Shown: positions 9,341 through 18,946 of the stretch, piece after piece
Position numbering within the stretch: position 1 is the first letter of the stretch
Layout of the letters: each line of letters starts with the position of its first letter
Assembly: GCA_007134675.1 (NCBI GenBank)
Contig: SLKJ01000001.1
Coordinates: 1 to 60,931 of the forward strand
Direction: 5' to 3'
Length of the DNA: 60,931 bases
Source: Bacteroidales bacterium
GTDB lineage: Bacteria; Bacteroidota; Bacteroidia; Bacteroidales; PUMT01
The notes under the pieces: generated by a model
What the model was told of the DNA's origin: nothing
The model's input: only the letters and a program-made list of their open reading frames with translations
Database searches by the model: none
Program-made: the position numbers and the translations under genes

Positions 9341-10360
9341 ATGAATAAAAATTGCAGTATGGAGAATAAATATTCAAGACGTGATTTTATCCAGACTTTG
9401 ATGGCCGGAGTTCTGATGTTCCCGGTTGAAAATCAGACGACCAGCAATGGTCTTATACCATTGCGGCCGTTGGGGAAGACCGGCGAGAAGGTATCTATGA
9501 TCGGTTTTGGAGGATGGGACCTTGGGTTTATTGATGAAAAGCTTGCCATACGGATGATCCATCAGGGGGTTGACGCTGGAATTACCTTTATCGACAATGC
9601 CTGGGAATATCACAATGGACGTTCGGAAGAGGTAGTTGGAAAGGCTGTGGCAATGGGCAGGATGCGTGATAAGGTATTTTTGATGAGCAAGGTTTGTGCC
9701 CGTGATTACCAGGGTGCAAAACGTCACCTGGAAGATGGTTTACGACGATTAAAAACTGATCGTATTGATCTTGTTATGTTGCACTCTATCCAATATGATG
9801 GCGACGGTGAACGTGTATCTGATCCGGAAAACGGGGCCGTAAAAGCCCTGGTGGAAGCCAGAAAAGAAGGTAAACTCAAGTATATAGGTTTTTCAGGTCA
9901 CCGTGATCCGGAGATCCATCTTGAAATGTTAAATATGCCTGTTGAATGGGACTCCATGCTGCTGCCCTTAAATATTATGGATGCACATTATAACAGTTTT
10001 CAAAAAAAAGTGTTGCCAATCCTGCTTGATCGCCAGATAGCTCCATTGGGTATGAAATCACTGGTTGGTCGGTTCAACCGAATAACTGAAAGGATCAATG
10101 TTTCGGCAGAGCTTTGTCGCTGGTATGTCATGTCACTTCCGGTGAGTACCCTGGTTTGCGGATGGCAGAATATAAATCAAATGCAGCTTTGCATAGATAT
10201 TGCGCGTGATTTTAAACCTCTCACCAGTAGCAAAATTGAAGAGCTGCTTGATTTATCAGAAACTCCCGGATCTGACGGGGCATCCGAGTATTATAAAGAC
10301 GGTAACCGTGGTTATGGTTGTTCCTACCATGCAGGAATTTTGAGGGAGCAACAGGGTTAG
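9341..10360 (+). CDS. Tat-exported aldo/keto reductase
   Basis: This 339-residue protein begins with a twin-arginine signal: Ser-Arg-Arg-Asp-Phe at 12-16, then a hydrophobic segment. The rest is an aldo/keto reductase barrel. The catalytic tetrad is visible as Asp85, Tyr90 (in DNAWEYHNGRSEE), Lys117 (LMSK) and His148 (VMLHSI). The family reduces carbonyls with NAD(P)H. Tat export implies that folded, cofactor-loaded enzyme reaches the periplasm, as in glucose-fructose oxidoreductase-like systems. The ATG at 9341 is used; an ATG six codons later would also keep the twin arginines. The C-terminus has a Cys/His/Tyr-rich end (YGCSYHAG). Confidence 0.85.
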   Translation: MNKNCSMENKYSRRDFIQTLMAGVLMFPVENQTTSNGLIPLRPLGKTGEKVSMIGFGGWDLGFIDEKLAIRMIHQGVDAGITFIDNAWEYHNGRSEEVVGKAVAMGRMRDKVFLMSKVCARDYQGAKRHLEDGLRRLKTDRIDLVMLHSIQYDGDGERVSDPENGAVKALVEARKEGKLKYIGFSGHRDPEIHLEMLNMPVEWDSMLLPLNIMDAHYNSFQKKVLPILLDRQIAPLGMKSLVGRFNRITERINVSAELCRWYVMSLPVSTLVCGWQNINQMQLCIDIARDFKPLTSSKIEELLDLSETPGSDGASEYYKDGNRGYGCSYHAGILREQQG

Positions 10361-10445
10361 GCGATCAGGGTTACATAATGAACCTGACCCCGGTTGTAGT
10401 GATAATAAGAGGTATTCCGGATAATTATTATTAATATCCAGGTTG

Positions 10446-11732
10446 TTATTCTCTTACTTCCCTGTAGATACCAACCAGTTTCGCGGACTGGGTGTTGATA
10501 TTGAACTTTTCCTCGACTCCCTCTCGTGCTTTCCGGCTCATCTCCTCAAGCACCTTTTTATTGCCGAGTACTTTTTCCAGTGCTGCAGCCAGCTTCAGCG
10601 GGGTATTTTCTCCACATAATAATCCTCCTCCGCCTGGTTCAATTATTTCAGGGAAAGCTCCCAGTGAGGGTTGTACAGCCGGTATACCGCTGGCCATGGC
10701 TTCTGTCAGGTAAATACCGAAGGCCTCACCGTTACGTACCGGTACCGACAGAACTGATACGCGTTCGAAGAAAATATGCCTGTGCTCATTATCAAAGTTC
10801 TCCAGAAATATAACGTCCTTATCAACTCCGGCATCTGCGATCTTCTGTTTCTGCTGCCTGATAAAAGTGTTATCGTCGCCGGTACTTCCACCACTGACGT
10901 ATAGCTTCAGGTCGTGGTTTTTGGCATCGGACTTAAGTAAGATAAAGGCATCTACCAGTATGTCAAGTCCGTTAGCCTCACACATTCGTGACAGGAACCC
11001 TATTGAGCGTGCTTTCCCGCCGGAATTTATATATTTATAATCGTCAGGATCGACTCCAAGATGAAGTGTATGAACCTTTTTGTCTTCAAGATTCATCTTC
11101 TCTTTCATAAACCGCGTAAAGTAATGGCTGACTGATACAAATGCAGCAATATCCCTGGCTTTTTCACTCATCAGTTTCCATACTGCTTCGCGGCTTGTCT
11201 CAGACATTATATCAACCCATACATCCTCATCCTGAAGCGAGCATACCACCGGTACGCCGAGTCGGCTGTTAAGCCTTCCTGCAAGTCCCAGAAGCAGAGC
11301 ATTTGAAAGGTGAATAACATCGGGCTTGTAGTTCTTTTCAAGCCAGTGCACCATTTTTTCAAGTTCATCAGCCTGCTTGCCGTGCTCACCCAGCAGCATC
11401 GATATGGTCATATCCTCCAGACCCTTTGCCCGGGTTGATCCTGCCATTTTAGCTGCCTGTTTCAGCACAGGCGTGGTATTCAGCATATTGTCAAACCACT
11501 TTGGTGCTTTCTTAAAAAGAGGGTAGGTTTGCTTAAGGTAGAGGTTTACTGCTCCGTAAAATACCGGCACGTGGTCGTTGTCTTTATCATGGCTGAACAG
11601 GGGCAGGTACATTGGGATCTTCAGAACATCATGCCCAAGTGTTTTTATTGAGCTGTAATATTTACTGTCGCGCAGGCAGTTGCCACAGTAAAAGCTTCCT
11701 CCCGAACCAGGTATGATATGGACTATCTTCAT
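10446..11732 (-). CDS. Glycosyltransferase family 4 protein
   Basis: This 428-residue protein has the GT-B fold pattern. The N-terminal half opens with a Gly-rich loop after the first strand (HIIPGSGGSFYCGNC). The C-terminal half carries the retaining GT4 E-x7-E motif, Glu336 and Glu344, in GEAFGIYLTEAMASG. The family transfers a sugar from a nucleotide donor. No signal peptide or membrane segment is evident, so it should act in the cytoplasm. It is the last gene of the minus-strand run, 102 bases after a propeller gene, and may be co-transcribed with it. Acceptor and donor are unknown. Confidence 0.85.
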   Translation of the reverse strand: MKIVHIIPGSGGSFYCGNCLRDSKYYSSIKTLGHDVLKIPMYLPLFSHDKDNDHVPVFYGAVNLYLKQTYPLFKKAPKWFDNMLNTTPVLKQAAKMAGSTRAKGLEDMTISMLLGEHGKQADELEKMVHWLEKNYKPDVIHLSNALLLGLAGRLNSRLGVPVVCSLQDEDVWVDIMSETSREAVWKLMSEKARDIAAFVSVSHYFTRFMKEKMNLEDKKVHTLHLGVDPDDYKYINSGGKARSIGFLSRMCEANGLDILVDAFILLKSDAKNHDLKLYVSGGSTGDDNTFIRQQKQKIADAGVDKDVIFLENFDNEHRHIFFERVSVLSVPVRNGEAFGIYLTEAMASGIPAVQPSLGAFPEIIEPGGGGLLCGENTPLKLAAALEKVLGNKKVLEEMSRKAREGVEEKFNINTQSAKLVGIYREVRE

Positions 11733-11834
11733 AACTTCTTGCTTTTATTATTTTTATCTTACGTTTTGCCGTTTCTTAATGCTCAGAATAAATTGTTGGT
11801 TGTGCGGATCACTGCCCGGTTTTATTACAAGGGT

Positions 11835-12986
11835 TCAGTTCCCAAGGCACCAAACTGTTCCGTCGTTGGTGCCCAATACGATTCTGTTGCCCGATATTGC
11901 AGGACTCCCCGATACCGCGCTACCCGTCTCGAACATCCACAGCCTCCTGCCTGTATTGATATCGAGCAGCAAAATGTCGCCCCTCATATTGGCTACAAGC
12001 ACCTGCCTGCCGTCTGTAACCGCCGACGATTCGACCCTGCTGCCCGTGTTTGTTTTCCATTGAACCTCTCCCGTCTTTTTATCAAGGCTGTAGACAAACC
12101 TGTCCCTGTTCCCGATGATGATTCTGTTGCCATAGATTGCAGGGGATGCGACGAATGGAAGCTGCCTCTCCTCATCAGTCCACCGCCAGAGGATATTACC
12201 CCCGAGATAATTGACTGCGGTCAAGGTCCCGTCATAGTCGCCTATATAGGCAATCTCTTCATCCAAAGCCGGTGATCCGGCCACGTAGCTGGCTATCTCA
12301 ATTTCGGGAAGTGCGTCACCCCTTTGCAGGTCAACCCTGTGCAGGTAGCCGTCGCAACCGCCAAACACCGCCAGGTCACTCTCAATTGCCACGGCTGAGT
12401 GGAGGTAGTTGTACAGCTCATATTTCCATAAACCTTCGCCGGAATCGGCATCTATGGCGTGAAGGTAATAGTCATAGCTGCCCACCAGCAGGATATCTCT
12501 TTTGCCGTCTGACCAGATGTTGGGGGCAGCCGATACCTGGTTATCGCAATCGTATTGCCATATCAGCCTTCCGCTGCTCAGGTCAAGGCAGAAGATGGTG
12601 CCCTGAAGATTGCCGATGTACACCCTGTTATTATGGATCAGGGCAGGTGCCTCGATGGTGTTGCCGGTTTCGTACTGCCAGATCAGTTTGCCATCCATGC
12701 TGAGGCAATAGACAATACCGTCTCCCGATCCTATGACAATCCTCGAGTTGTAAATAACCGGAGAGGACTTAAGGTCGAATCCGGCTTCGAAAGTCCACAA
12801 TACTTCCGGATTTGCCGGGATCTGGTTCACTGTCTTGCCCGTAAGTTGTGCATTGCCCCTGTAATTTTTCCAGTCGCCTCCGTCAGGCCGGGCCTGCAGC
12901 GGGGTAACAGCCGTGATTATGACTAAAACAATAGCAGTCATTACCGGATCATATCGTTGGCGGAACTTGCTTAAATGGTTATTCAT
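11835..12986 (-). CDS. PQQ-like (BamB-type) beta-propeller protein, exported
   Basis: This 383-residue protein has an N-terminal signal or anchor (hydrophobic residues about 16-31, probable cleavage after LQA). About seven or eight repeats follow, each with a Gly-x-x-x-W or (I/L)-W-x-(Y/F) core, for example GKLIWQYETG, GRLIWQYDC, GGNILWRWTD and GRRLWMFETG. This is the PQQ-like/BamB propeller signature. It lacks the ligands of a true PQQ dehydrogenase as far as I can see, and has no CxxCH haem site. It lies 31 bases after the flavo-iron-sulfur gene, so it belongs to the redox cluster. Its role is unknown: scaffold, substrate sensor or electron-transfer partner are all possible. Confidence 0.82.
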   Translation of the reverse strand: MNNHLSKFRQRYDPVMTAIVLVIITAVTPLQARPDGGDWKNYRGNAQLTGKTVNQIPANPEVLWTFEAGFDLKSSPVIYNSRIVIGSGDGIVYCLSMDGKLIWQYETGNTIEAPALIHNNRVYIGNLQGTIFCLDLSSGRLIWQYDCDNQVSAAPNIWSDGKRDILLVGSYDYYLHAIDADSGEGLWKYELYNYLHSAVAIESDLAVFGGCDGYLHRVDLQRGDALPEIEIASYVAGSPALDEEIAYIGDYDGTLTAVNYLGGNILWRWTDEERQLPFVASPAIYGNRIIIGNRDRFVYSLDKKTGEVQWKTNTGSRVESSAVTDGRQVLVANMRGDILLLDINTGRRLWMFETGSAVSGSPAISGNRIVLGTNDGTVWCLGN

Positions 12987-13017
12987 AATACCTCGGTTTA
13001 ATATTTTGTCAGGGGCT

Positions 13018-14625
13018 TTAATCTTTTGTTCGCTGAGTTAACTCATAATGATCATCATCAGTCCGGCTGATCCCGTTTTCGCCCTCCCTGAGTGCGATTG
13101 CCCCGGTTGGACAGGCTCCCGCCAGTATGGAGCCGGTTTTTTTAATGGCATCTTTGATGTTTTCATCAAAGGGCACTGCAATCTCTACATCGTATCCTCT
13201 TCCCATGTATGTTAATCCTGGCCTTTCGTGATATTTTGCGGCAAGCCTCACGCAGATTCCGCACCTGATACATTTACCCGGTTCAATGACAACAATGTCA
13301 TGATCAATTGTCTTTTTGACTGCTTTTCTCTCCTCGAGGCTGAACCTTCTCTGTGATGCCGCGTACCTCTGTGCCAATTTTCTCAGTATGCATCCTGACG
13401 GCTTCAGACATTCGCAGTGCATGCAGCGCAACGCTTCGCGTGCCGCTTTGCCTGCATCAAAACTCCCTCCGGATTTTACGTTGGGTTCAATCCTCTGTTC
13501 AGAGGAGACACCGTTCATATAGGCCGGGAACTCACCTTCACGAAGACGGCCGATTCGCGAATTGAACTGTTTGGTCTCACCTGAGGGACTTGAACCGCCA
13601 AGCAGCTTCTCAATGCTGAAAGCCACCTCCTTGCCCTGGGCAGCCGACCTGATGGCAAGTCTGGTGCTGCGGTTGACATTGCCCACGGCAAAAACATCAG
13701 GTATACTGGTCAGGTAGCTATCCTTATCGACAGTCACCTGTTTGCCATTGTTTGCAAGTCCCCACTTACCAACCTCCTCTGTAAAATTACCTGTGGCAAC
13801 CACCACCGCATCGTAATCCTTCACTATCTTTTCAAACCGGGCCCTGTTTACTTTGGTGCCCGGATGGTATTCAACGCCTGAATCCAGTATAAAACCGGTC
13901 TCCCGATCAAGCACCTCCCTGTCGAGGGTCTTTTCGTCGATTTCATACCTCAGGGCGCCACCCGGCAGAGGGTTGCTGTCGAACAGGGTACAGGAAAATC
14001 CTTTTACCTGAAGGTACCATACTGCCGAAAGCCCTGCGATTCCCGCCCCGATGACGGCAACCCTGCCCTCTTTTGGAGGTGCCTGCTTTACCTCTAAATT
14101 TCCTTCATCACCCGCGAAACGTTTGAGGAGGCATATTGATACCGGCTGGTCAACACCCTTGCGGTGACATGCTCCTTCGCAGGGGGTGGGGCATATCCTG
14201 CCGAGCACCGATGGCATTGCAATATCTTTCATTACCGTTTCAAGGGCTTTGTCTGCATTACCCTCTGCAATAAAACGGTTCATAAGGGGGATATCCATGT
14301 TCGCAGGGCAGGCAATCCGGCACGGTGCTTCGCAGTCGCCGACATGCTCTGACAGAAGAAGCTCGATTGCGGTCTTTCTTGCCAGCTCTATCTCTTCGCT
14401 GTCTGTTGTTATATCCATGCCCTCAGCAGCAAAAACAGAGCAGGAAGGGATGAGCGAAGAGGAGCTTTTATCTTTTACCACGCATACCATACATGAGGCA
14501 AAATGTCCTGCATCGCTGTTGTAGCACATCGCTGGTATTTCAATGCCCTCACGAGCTGCCGCTTCATACACCGTCATCCCTTTAGTTGCCGTAACTTCGC
14601 GGTTGTTTATCCTGAGTCTGACCAT
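13018..14625 (-). CDS. NuoG/GltD-like flavo-iron-sulfur oxidoreductase subunit
   Basis: This 535-residue cytoplasmic protein has four visible modules. A [2Fe-2S] ferredoxin domain is at 1-90 (Cys34, 45, 48, 62). A GltD-type Cys-rich helical domain is at 91-180 (Cys98, 102, 106, 145, 149, 153). An FAD-binding domain begins with VIGAGIAGLS at 191-200. The C-terminus carries more clusters: Cys401, 404, 406, 412, then Cys452, 455, 458 with CPTGA at 505. The fold passes from the second FAD strand (VVVATG, 275-280) to SIPDVFAVG (307-315) in about 30 residues, so the NAD(P)-binding insert of GltD is missing. It probably receives electrons from the NuoF-like partner encoded 24 bases upstream. Confidence 0.85.
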   Translation of the reverse strand: MVRLRINNREVTATKGMTVYEAAAREGIEIPAMCYNSDAGHFASCMVCVVKDKSSSSLIPSCSVFAAEGMDITTDSEEIELARKTAIELLLSEHVGDCEAPCRIACPANMDIPLMNRFIAEGNADKALETVMKDIAMPSVLGRICPTPCEGACHRKGVDQPVSICLLKRFAGDEGNLEVKQAPPKEGRVAVIGAGIAGLSAVWYLQVKGFSCTLFDSNPLPGGALRYEIDEKTLDREVLDRETGFILDSGVEYHPGTKVNRARFEKIVKDYDAVVVATGNFTEEVGKWGLANNGKQVTVDKDSYLTSIPDVFAVGNVNRSTRLAIRSAAQGKEVAFSIEKLLGGSSPSGETKQFNSRIGRLREGEFPAYMNGVSSEQRIEPNVKSGGSFDAGKAAREALRCMHCECLKPSGCILRKLAQRYAASQRRFSLEERKAVKKTIDHDIVVIEPGKCIRCGICVRLAAKYHERPGLTYMGRGYDVEIAVPFDENIKDAIKKTGSILAGACPTGAIALREGENGISRTDDDHYELTQRTKD

Positions 14626-14649
14626 TTAGTGCTTTGCTTAAACTGATTC

Positions 14650-17013
14650 TTATCCTATTTTAACTGCACCTGTGGGGCAGGCTTCCCTGCAGATATTGCA
14701 CCTGGTACATTCCTTGTCGTCTATTTCATGTTTTTCATGCGGACTGAAGGCTATGGCATCGACCGGGCATTTCTGCGCGCAGATGGTGCAGCCGATACAT
14801 TCTTCGTCAACATAGTAGGTAATGAGTTCCTTGCATTTGCCGGTTGGGCACTTCCCTTCAAGGTGCGCCTCGTACTCGTCGCGAAAATACCTTATTGTTG
14901 ACAGCACCGGGTTGGGTGATGTCCTGCCGAGGCCGCAGAGGCTGCCTGCCTTTACCTGCAGGGCAAGTGTTTCGAGCTCTTCAAGTTCGCCGGCTTTTGC
15001 CTTCCCGCTGCACATCCTGTCGAGTATGTTCAGCATCCTGCGGGTTCCTACCCTGCAGAAGGTGCATTTGCCGCAGGACTCCGACTGGGTGAATGAGAGA
15101 AAATACCTTGCCATGTCAACCATGCAGTCGCTGCTGTCCAGCACCACCAGTCCCCCGCTGCCCATCATTGCCCCTGCGTCAAGCAGCGATTCGAAATCGA
15201 CCGGTGTATCGGCCAGGTAGTGAGGGAGACAGCCACCCGACGGGCCTCCTATCTGTACCGCCTTGAACTGTTTGTCGCCGGCAATGCCACCCCCGATTTC
15301 CTCAACTATCTCCCTGATGGTTATTCCCATGGGCACCTCAATCAGTCCCCCACGCCTTATCTTCCCGGCAAGTGCGAATACCTTGGTGCCCATACTTTCG
15401 GCAGTGCCTGTCGATGCAAACTTTTTTGCCCCCTGATCCATTATATAAGGCACCATTGCAAAAGTTTCGGTGTTGTTGATAAGCGTGGGCCTGCCCCATA
15501 AACCGTTTTCTGCCGGGTAGGGGGGGCGAATCCTGGGAAAACCCCTCTTGCCCTCTATCGATTCAATGAGCGCCGTCTCCTCTCCGCATACGAAAGCTCC
15601 GGCACCCTCTTTGATTCTTATATTGAAGCTGAAGCTGCTGTCAAGTATATTGTCCCCCAGCAATCCTTTGGCCACACACATCTCGATTGCCCGCCTGATT
15701 CTTTTTACGGCCAACGGGTATTCGGCCCTGATGTAAAATATGCCTTCAGGTGTGCCTACTGCCATTGCCGCAATGGTCATGCCCTCGATAATCCTGAAGG
15801 GATAGGATTCGAGAAGCATCCTGTCCATGAACGCGCCGGGGTCACCCTCGTCGCCGTTGCATATAAGTATCTTCCCTTCACCGGGTTGTGAGGCAGCCAC
15901 CTCCCATTTTTTTCCTGTCGGGAATCCGGCGCCGCCCCTTCCGCGCAGTCCGCTCTCAATAATCTCTTTTATAACTTCACCAGGCTCCATTTCAAGCGCC
16001 CGTTTGAGTCCCCCAAACCCGCCGCGGTCAATATAATCATTCAGATCAAGAGGATCAAGTACGCCCCTGTGCTCGGTGGCAATGGGTATCTGGTTTCCTA
16101 AAAAGGAGGCAACATGCTTTTCCCTCACATCTATCGAGTAGCGTTCGATGCCTTCCCAGTCGTCGTCGGTCTGTATTGTTTCTGCAATCTTTGTGATCCC
16201 GTTCCTGAGGCGTGTGAGGAGTCCGGGAGGCGCAAAATGCGACCTGACGATCGATCTCACATCGGAGGGCGAAACCTTCGCGTAGAGCTTCGATTGTCCG
16301 TTACTGCCGTCTCCGGTAACCACTTCAAGAAGAGGCACCTGGTGGCACATGCCCACGCAGCCAACCTGTTTGATATTCACATTAATCCTGTCGCGAGTTA
16401 CCGATTTCTCGACAGCATCCTTTATATCGCTGCTCCCGCTTGCAATGCAGCAGGAGCCCAGGCCAACCCTTATCTCTCCCTGGAGCTCTCCCCCCGGCAG
16501 GATGACACCCTTCTTTTTCTTATCCTTGCCTTCACGGCTGAGGAAATCCTTAAGCACATCTGCTGAATTGTTTGCTGTAACATGGCCATAGGTTGTATCA
16601 TCGATCTGGACAACCGGAGCCAGCGTGCAGCATCCCAGACATGCCACCTTTTCGATAGTGAACAGCCTCTTGTCGTCAGTCGACCGGCCAGGTGCCAGTT
16701 TCATCTCCCTGGCCATCGCGTCATGCACAAGCATGGCGCCTTTTACGTGGCAGGCTGTACCGGTGCAGACCTTTACAATATGTTTGCCGGCAGGCTCAAA
16801 CCTGAACTGGGTGTAAAAACTTGCTACGCCTGTAATTTCGGCCGGAGTGATGCTGGTGGTGTCGCATACTCTTTTAAGTGCTACCTTCGGAAGGTAATTA
16901 TACCTTTCCTGTATTGCCTGCAAAACAGGTATTACGGCACTCTTATCTTTCCCCGAAAGGGAGATTATCTCGTCAACATCTGTTTGTATCCTGCTTAGCT
17001 CGGCTTCCATCAT
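14650..17013 (-). CDS. NuoE-NuoF fusion, HydB/HndC-type NADH:acceptor oxidoreductase subunit
   Basis: Fused domains in order are: a NuoE-type thioredoxin-like [2Fe-2S] domain (Cys83, 88, 125, 129); a second thioredoxin-like ferredoxin domain (Cys189, 219, 223); a NuoF core with FMN/NADH loops RGRGGAGFPTGKKW (357-370) and GDEGDPGAFMDR (387-398); the NuoF [4Fe-4S] cysteines 647, 650, 653, 693; and two C-terminal [4Fe-4S] motifs (739, 742, 745, 749; 769, 772, 775, 779). At 787 residues it matches HydB-like subunits of bifurcating hydrogenases with NuoE added. It should oxidise or reduce NAD(H) with FMN. The start is the ATG at 17013; a TTG at 17025 overlaps the upstream gene and is less likely. 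No hydrogenase gene is nearby. Confidence 0.9.
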   Translation of the reverse strand: MMEAELSRIQTDVDEIISLSGKDKSAVIPVLQAIQERYNYLPKVALKRVCDTTSITPAEITGVASFYTQFRFEPAGKHIVKVCTGTACHVKGAMLVHDAMAREMKLAPGRSTDDKRLFTIEKVACLGCCTLAPVVQIDDTTYGHVTANNSADVLKDFLSREGKDKKKKGVILPGGELQGEIRVGLGSCCIASGSSDIKDAVEKSVTRDRINVNIKQVGCVGMCHQVPLLEVVTGDGSNGQSKLYAKVSPSDVRSIVRSHFAPPGLLTRLRNGITKIAETIQTDDDWEGIERYSIDVREKHVASFLGNQIPIATEHRGVLDPLDLNDYIDRGGFGGLKRALEMEPGEVIKEIIESGLRGRGGAGFPTGKKWEVAASQPGEGKILICNGDEGDPGAFMDRMLLESYPFRIIEGMTIAAMAVGTPEGIFYIRAEYPLAVKRIRRAIEMCVAKGLLGDNILDSSFSFNIRIKEGAGAFVCGEETALIESIEGKRGFPRIRPPYPAENGLWGRPTLINNTETFAMVPYIMDQGAKKFASTGTAESMGTKVFALAGKIRRGGLIEVPMGITIREIVEEIGGGIAGDKQFKAVQIGGPSGGCLPHYLADTPVDFESLLDAGAMMGSGGLVVLDSSDCMVDMARYFLSFTQSESCGKCTFCRVGTRRMLNILDRMCSGKAKAGELEELETLALQVKAGSLCGLGRTSPNPVLSTIRYFRDEYEAHLEGKCPTGKCKELITYYVDEECIGCTICAQKCPVDAIAFSPHEKHEIDDKECTRCNICREACPTGAVKIG

Positions 17014-17021
17014 TTTAACTT

Positions 17022-18878
17022 TCAATTACCTATGCAGTAAAGATAGTCCTCCCCCCTGATGTAAATTCTGCCATCGGCAAAGGCCGGGGTTGTATAAACC
17101 TCCTCGCCGAGAGAGTTCTTTACCAGAAGGTTCGGTTCTCCTCCTGTTTCAAATATGTATGTGTTACCACTGATATCGGTAACATAGAGCCTGTTGCCTG
17201 CAACCACGGGTGACGAATAGAAAATGTCATCGGCATCGTACTCCCAGAGCTGCTCGCCTGTCTTTGCATCCATGCAGGCAAGCACCGCATAGGTTGTTGC
17301 GATGAAAACATATCCGTTACCATAAACGGGACTTGCCACCTCAGGCAGGTAGAAGTTATCTTCCCACACTACAGTTCCCGTTTCCGGGTTGATGGCGGCC
17401 ATGGTGGCATATTCGTTGGCCGCGAAAACAAATCCCCCGCCAAATGCCGGAGAAGGCCCGACCTCGCCTGCCATGGCGCTTACCGACCACAGCTCCCTTC
17501 CTGTTTCAATGTCGTACCCTGCCACTATGGGGTTTCCTTTGGCCACGAGCTGATAACTGCCGTTCACGTTGGCCAGTATAGGGGAGGCCCATGAGACATT
17601 TGATTCCCTTTTTATGTCCCAGATGGTCTCGCCTGTCAGGACGTTGAGGGATAGTATCCTGCCCTGGTCAAGATCGTCATACTGCACAAACAGTTTTTCA
17701 CCGTAAGAGATAAGTGATGAAGAGTGGCCGTAATGGTTATCGGGTACACCCAGATTCCTTGCCCACAGACGGTTTCCCTCCATGTCGAGCGCTATGATAT
17801 CGCCCGTACCGAATATCGCATATACGCCAATCCCGTCGGTGGTGGCAGACGGCGCACCCAGTCCGGTATCAGGCGTGGTTCTCGGTGGTGTTGCCGGCGA
17901 CCCGGGGATGTTATCGGCCGAAGCTTCCCAAAGGAGTTCGCCGGAATGTCTGTTGAAACAGAATACCTTTCTCTCACGGTCGTCGGCCCCGGTAAGGAAC
18001 AGCCTGTCGCCCCAGATTACAGGCGAACTGAAGGCGTGCAGGGGGACGGGCACTTTCCACAGAATGTTGGTGCCCGATTCTCCGTCCCATTCCATGGGCA
18101 GGTTTTCATGGAATACTACCCCGTTGCTCCAGGGTCCTCGTATTGCATTATGATTCTGCCTGATTGTGGTTGCACCGGGGAAGGAGGGTGCGGTGGGTGT
18201 GGCCGGAGCCAAGTCAGTCACGGGAGGGTCGGCAGGGGCCTCCTCCGGGTCTTCTTCTTTGGTTCCGGGTTCTTCGGTTTCAGGATCTTCGGGCGATGGG
18301 GCAGGGGTGGGCCTGGTATCAGTTGGCCTGGTATCGGGATCGGTTATTGTAATGCGTTCAACGTGGTCTCCAGACTCTGTGGGAGGGGGAAGATCGGACA
18401 GGTATCTTTCAAGAGGATCTGAAACGGTAAATGTTGCCAGCAGTGCAATTGCTATAAGTATACCGGTTCCTGCAAGTATCCATCGGCGTGAAAGTGCCCG
18501 ACTGGTAATGTCGTTGGTTTCTTCTTCCTTATCGGGTTTTTCAATTTTGTCAATAAGTGAATAGTAGATTCTGAGAGCGCCCACAAGGATAATGGCGGCA
18601 AAGAGCAGAAGCATGCCGCCTGTCCTGACCTGCCAGAGACTGGTAAAATAGGCCTTCCTTGCCAGCAGGTCAAACTGCCTGATCTCCTTTTTAAGCTGTT
18701 CGTTGCCGGGCTCCAACGCCAGCCTTTGCACAAGGGTTTCCATTACCTCACTATCCAGCGGGTCAGCTGATTGCATTTGCAGAAAGTTGAGAAGCAACAG
18801 CAGGCTTATCACAATGCAAAATGCACCTGCTACCGTAGCTGACTGTTTTGCAATTTTTATTTTGTCGCCGATGTTCAT
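17022..18878 (-). CDS. Membrane-anchored PQQ-like beta-propeller protein
   Basis: This 618-residue protein has three predicted membrane helices (about 14-33, 88-106, 133-152). A Pro/Glu/Asp/Thr-rich flexible linker covers about 160-235, and a PQQ-like propeller fills the rest with repeats such as GELLWEA, GETIWDI, GRELWSV, GTVVWED and GEQLWEYD. The propeller is presumably extracytoplasmic. The stop lies 8 bases before the NuoE-NuoF start, so translation is likely coupled and the protein is a good candidate for tethering the propellers to the membrane redox module. No CxxCH motif is present. Confidence 0.82.
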   Translation of the reverse strand: MNIGDKIKIAKQSATVAGAFCIVISLLLLLNFLQMQSADPLDSEVMETLVQRLALEPGNEQLKKEIRQFDLLARKAYFTSLWQVRTGGMLLLFAAIILVGALRIYYSLIDKIEKPDKEEETNDITSRALSRRWILAGTGILIAIALLATFTVSDPLERYLSDLPPPTESGDHVERITITDPDTRPTDTRPTPAPSPEDPETEEPGTKEEDPEEAPADPPVTDLAPATPTAPSFPGATTIRQNHNAIRGPWSNGVVFHENLPMEWDGESGTNILWKVPVPLHAFSSPVIWGDRLFLTGADDRERKVFCFNRHSGELLWEASADNIPGSPATPPRTTPDTGLGAPSATTDGIGVYAIFGTGDIIALDMEGNRLWARNLGVPDNHYGHSSSLISYGEKLFVQYDDLDQGRILSLNVLTGETIWDIKRESNVSWASPILANVNGSYQLVAKGNPIVAGYDIETGRELWSVSAMAGEVGPSPAFGGGFVFAANEYATMAAINPETGTVVWEDNFYLPEVASPVYGNGYVFIATTYAVLACMDAKTGEQLWEYDADDIFYSSPVVAGNRLYVTDISGNTYIFETGGEPNLLVKNSLGEEVYTTPAFADGRIYIRGEDYLYCIGN

Positions 18879-18946
18879 TTTATATCCTGTTCTTTCTGTT
18901 TTATTTTATTGTATTGCCTGAGACTGCCAATCTGTTTTCTGCCTGA

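Noticed and set aside
16114..16566. Plus-strand open frame of about 150 codons opposite the NuoE-NuoF gene
   Set aside because: It lies entirely antisense to a gene with strong motifs and shows no recognisable domain; it is a by-product of codon bias in the GC-rich gene.
13018..17013. An electron-bifurcating hydrogenase
   Set aside because: The two subunits resemble HydB- and NuoG-type partners, but no HydA H-cluster motif or NiFe hydrogenase gene occurs anywhere in the window.
17724..18422. Plus-strand open frame of about 230 codons, Gly-rich
   Set aside because: It is the antisense of the Pro-rich linker and propeller of the membrane-anchored propeller gene; Gly richness simply mirrors Pro codons.
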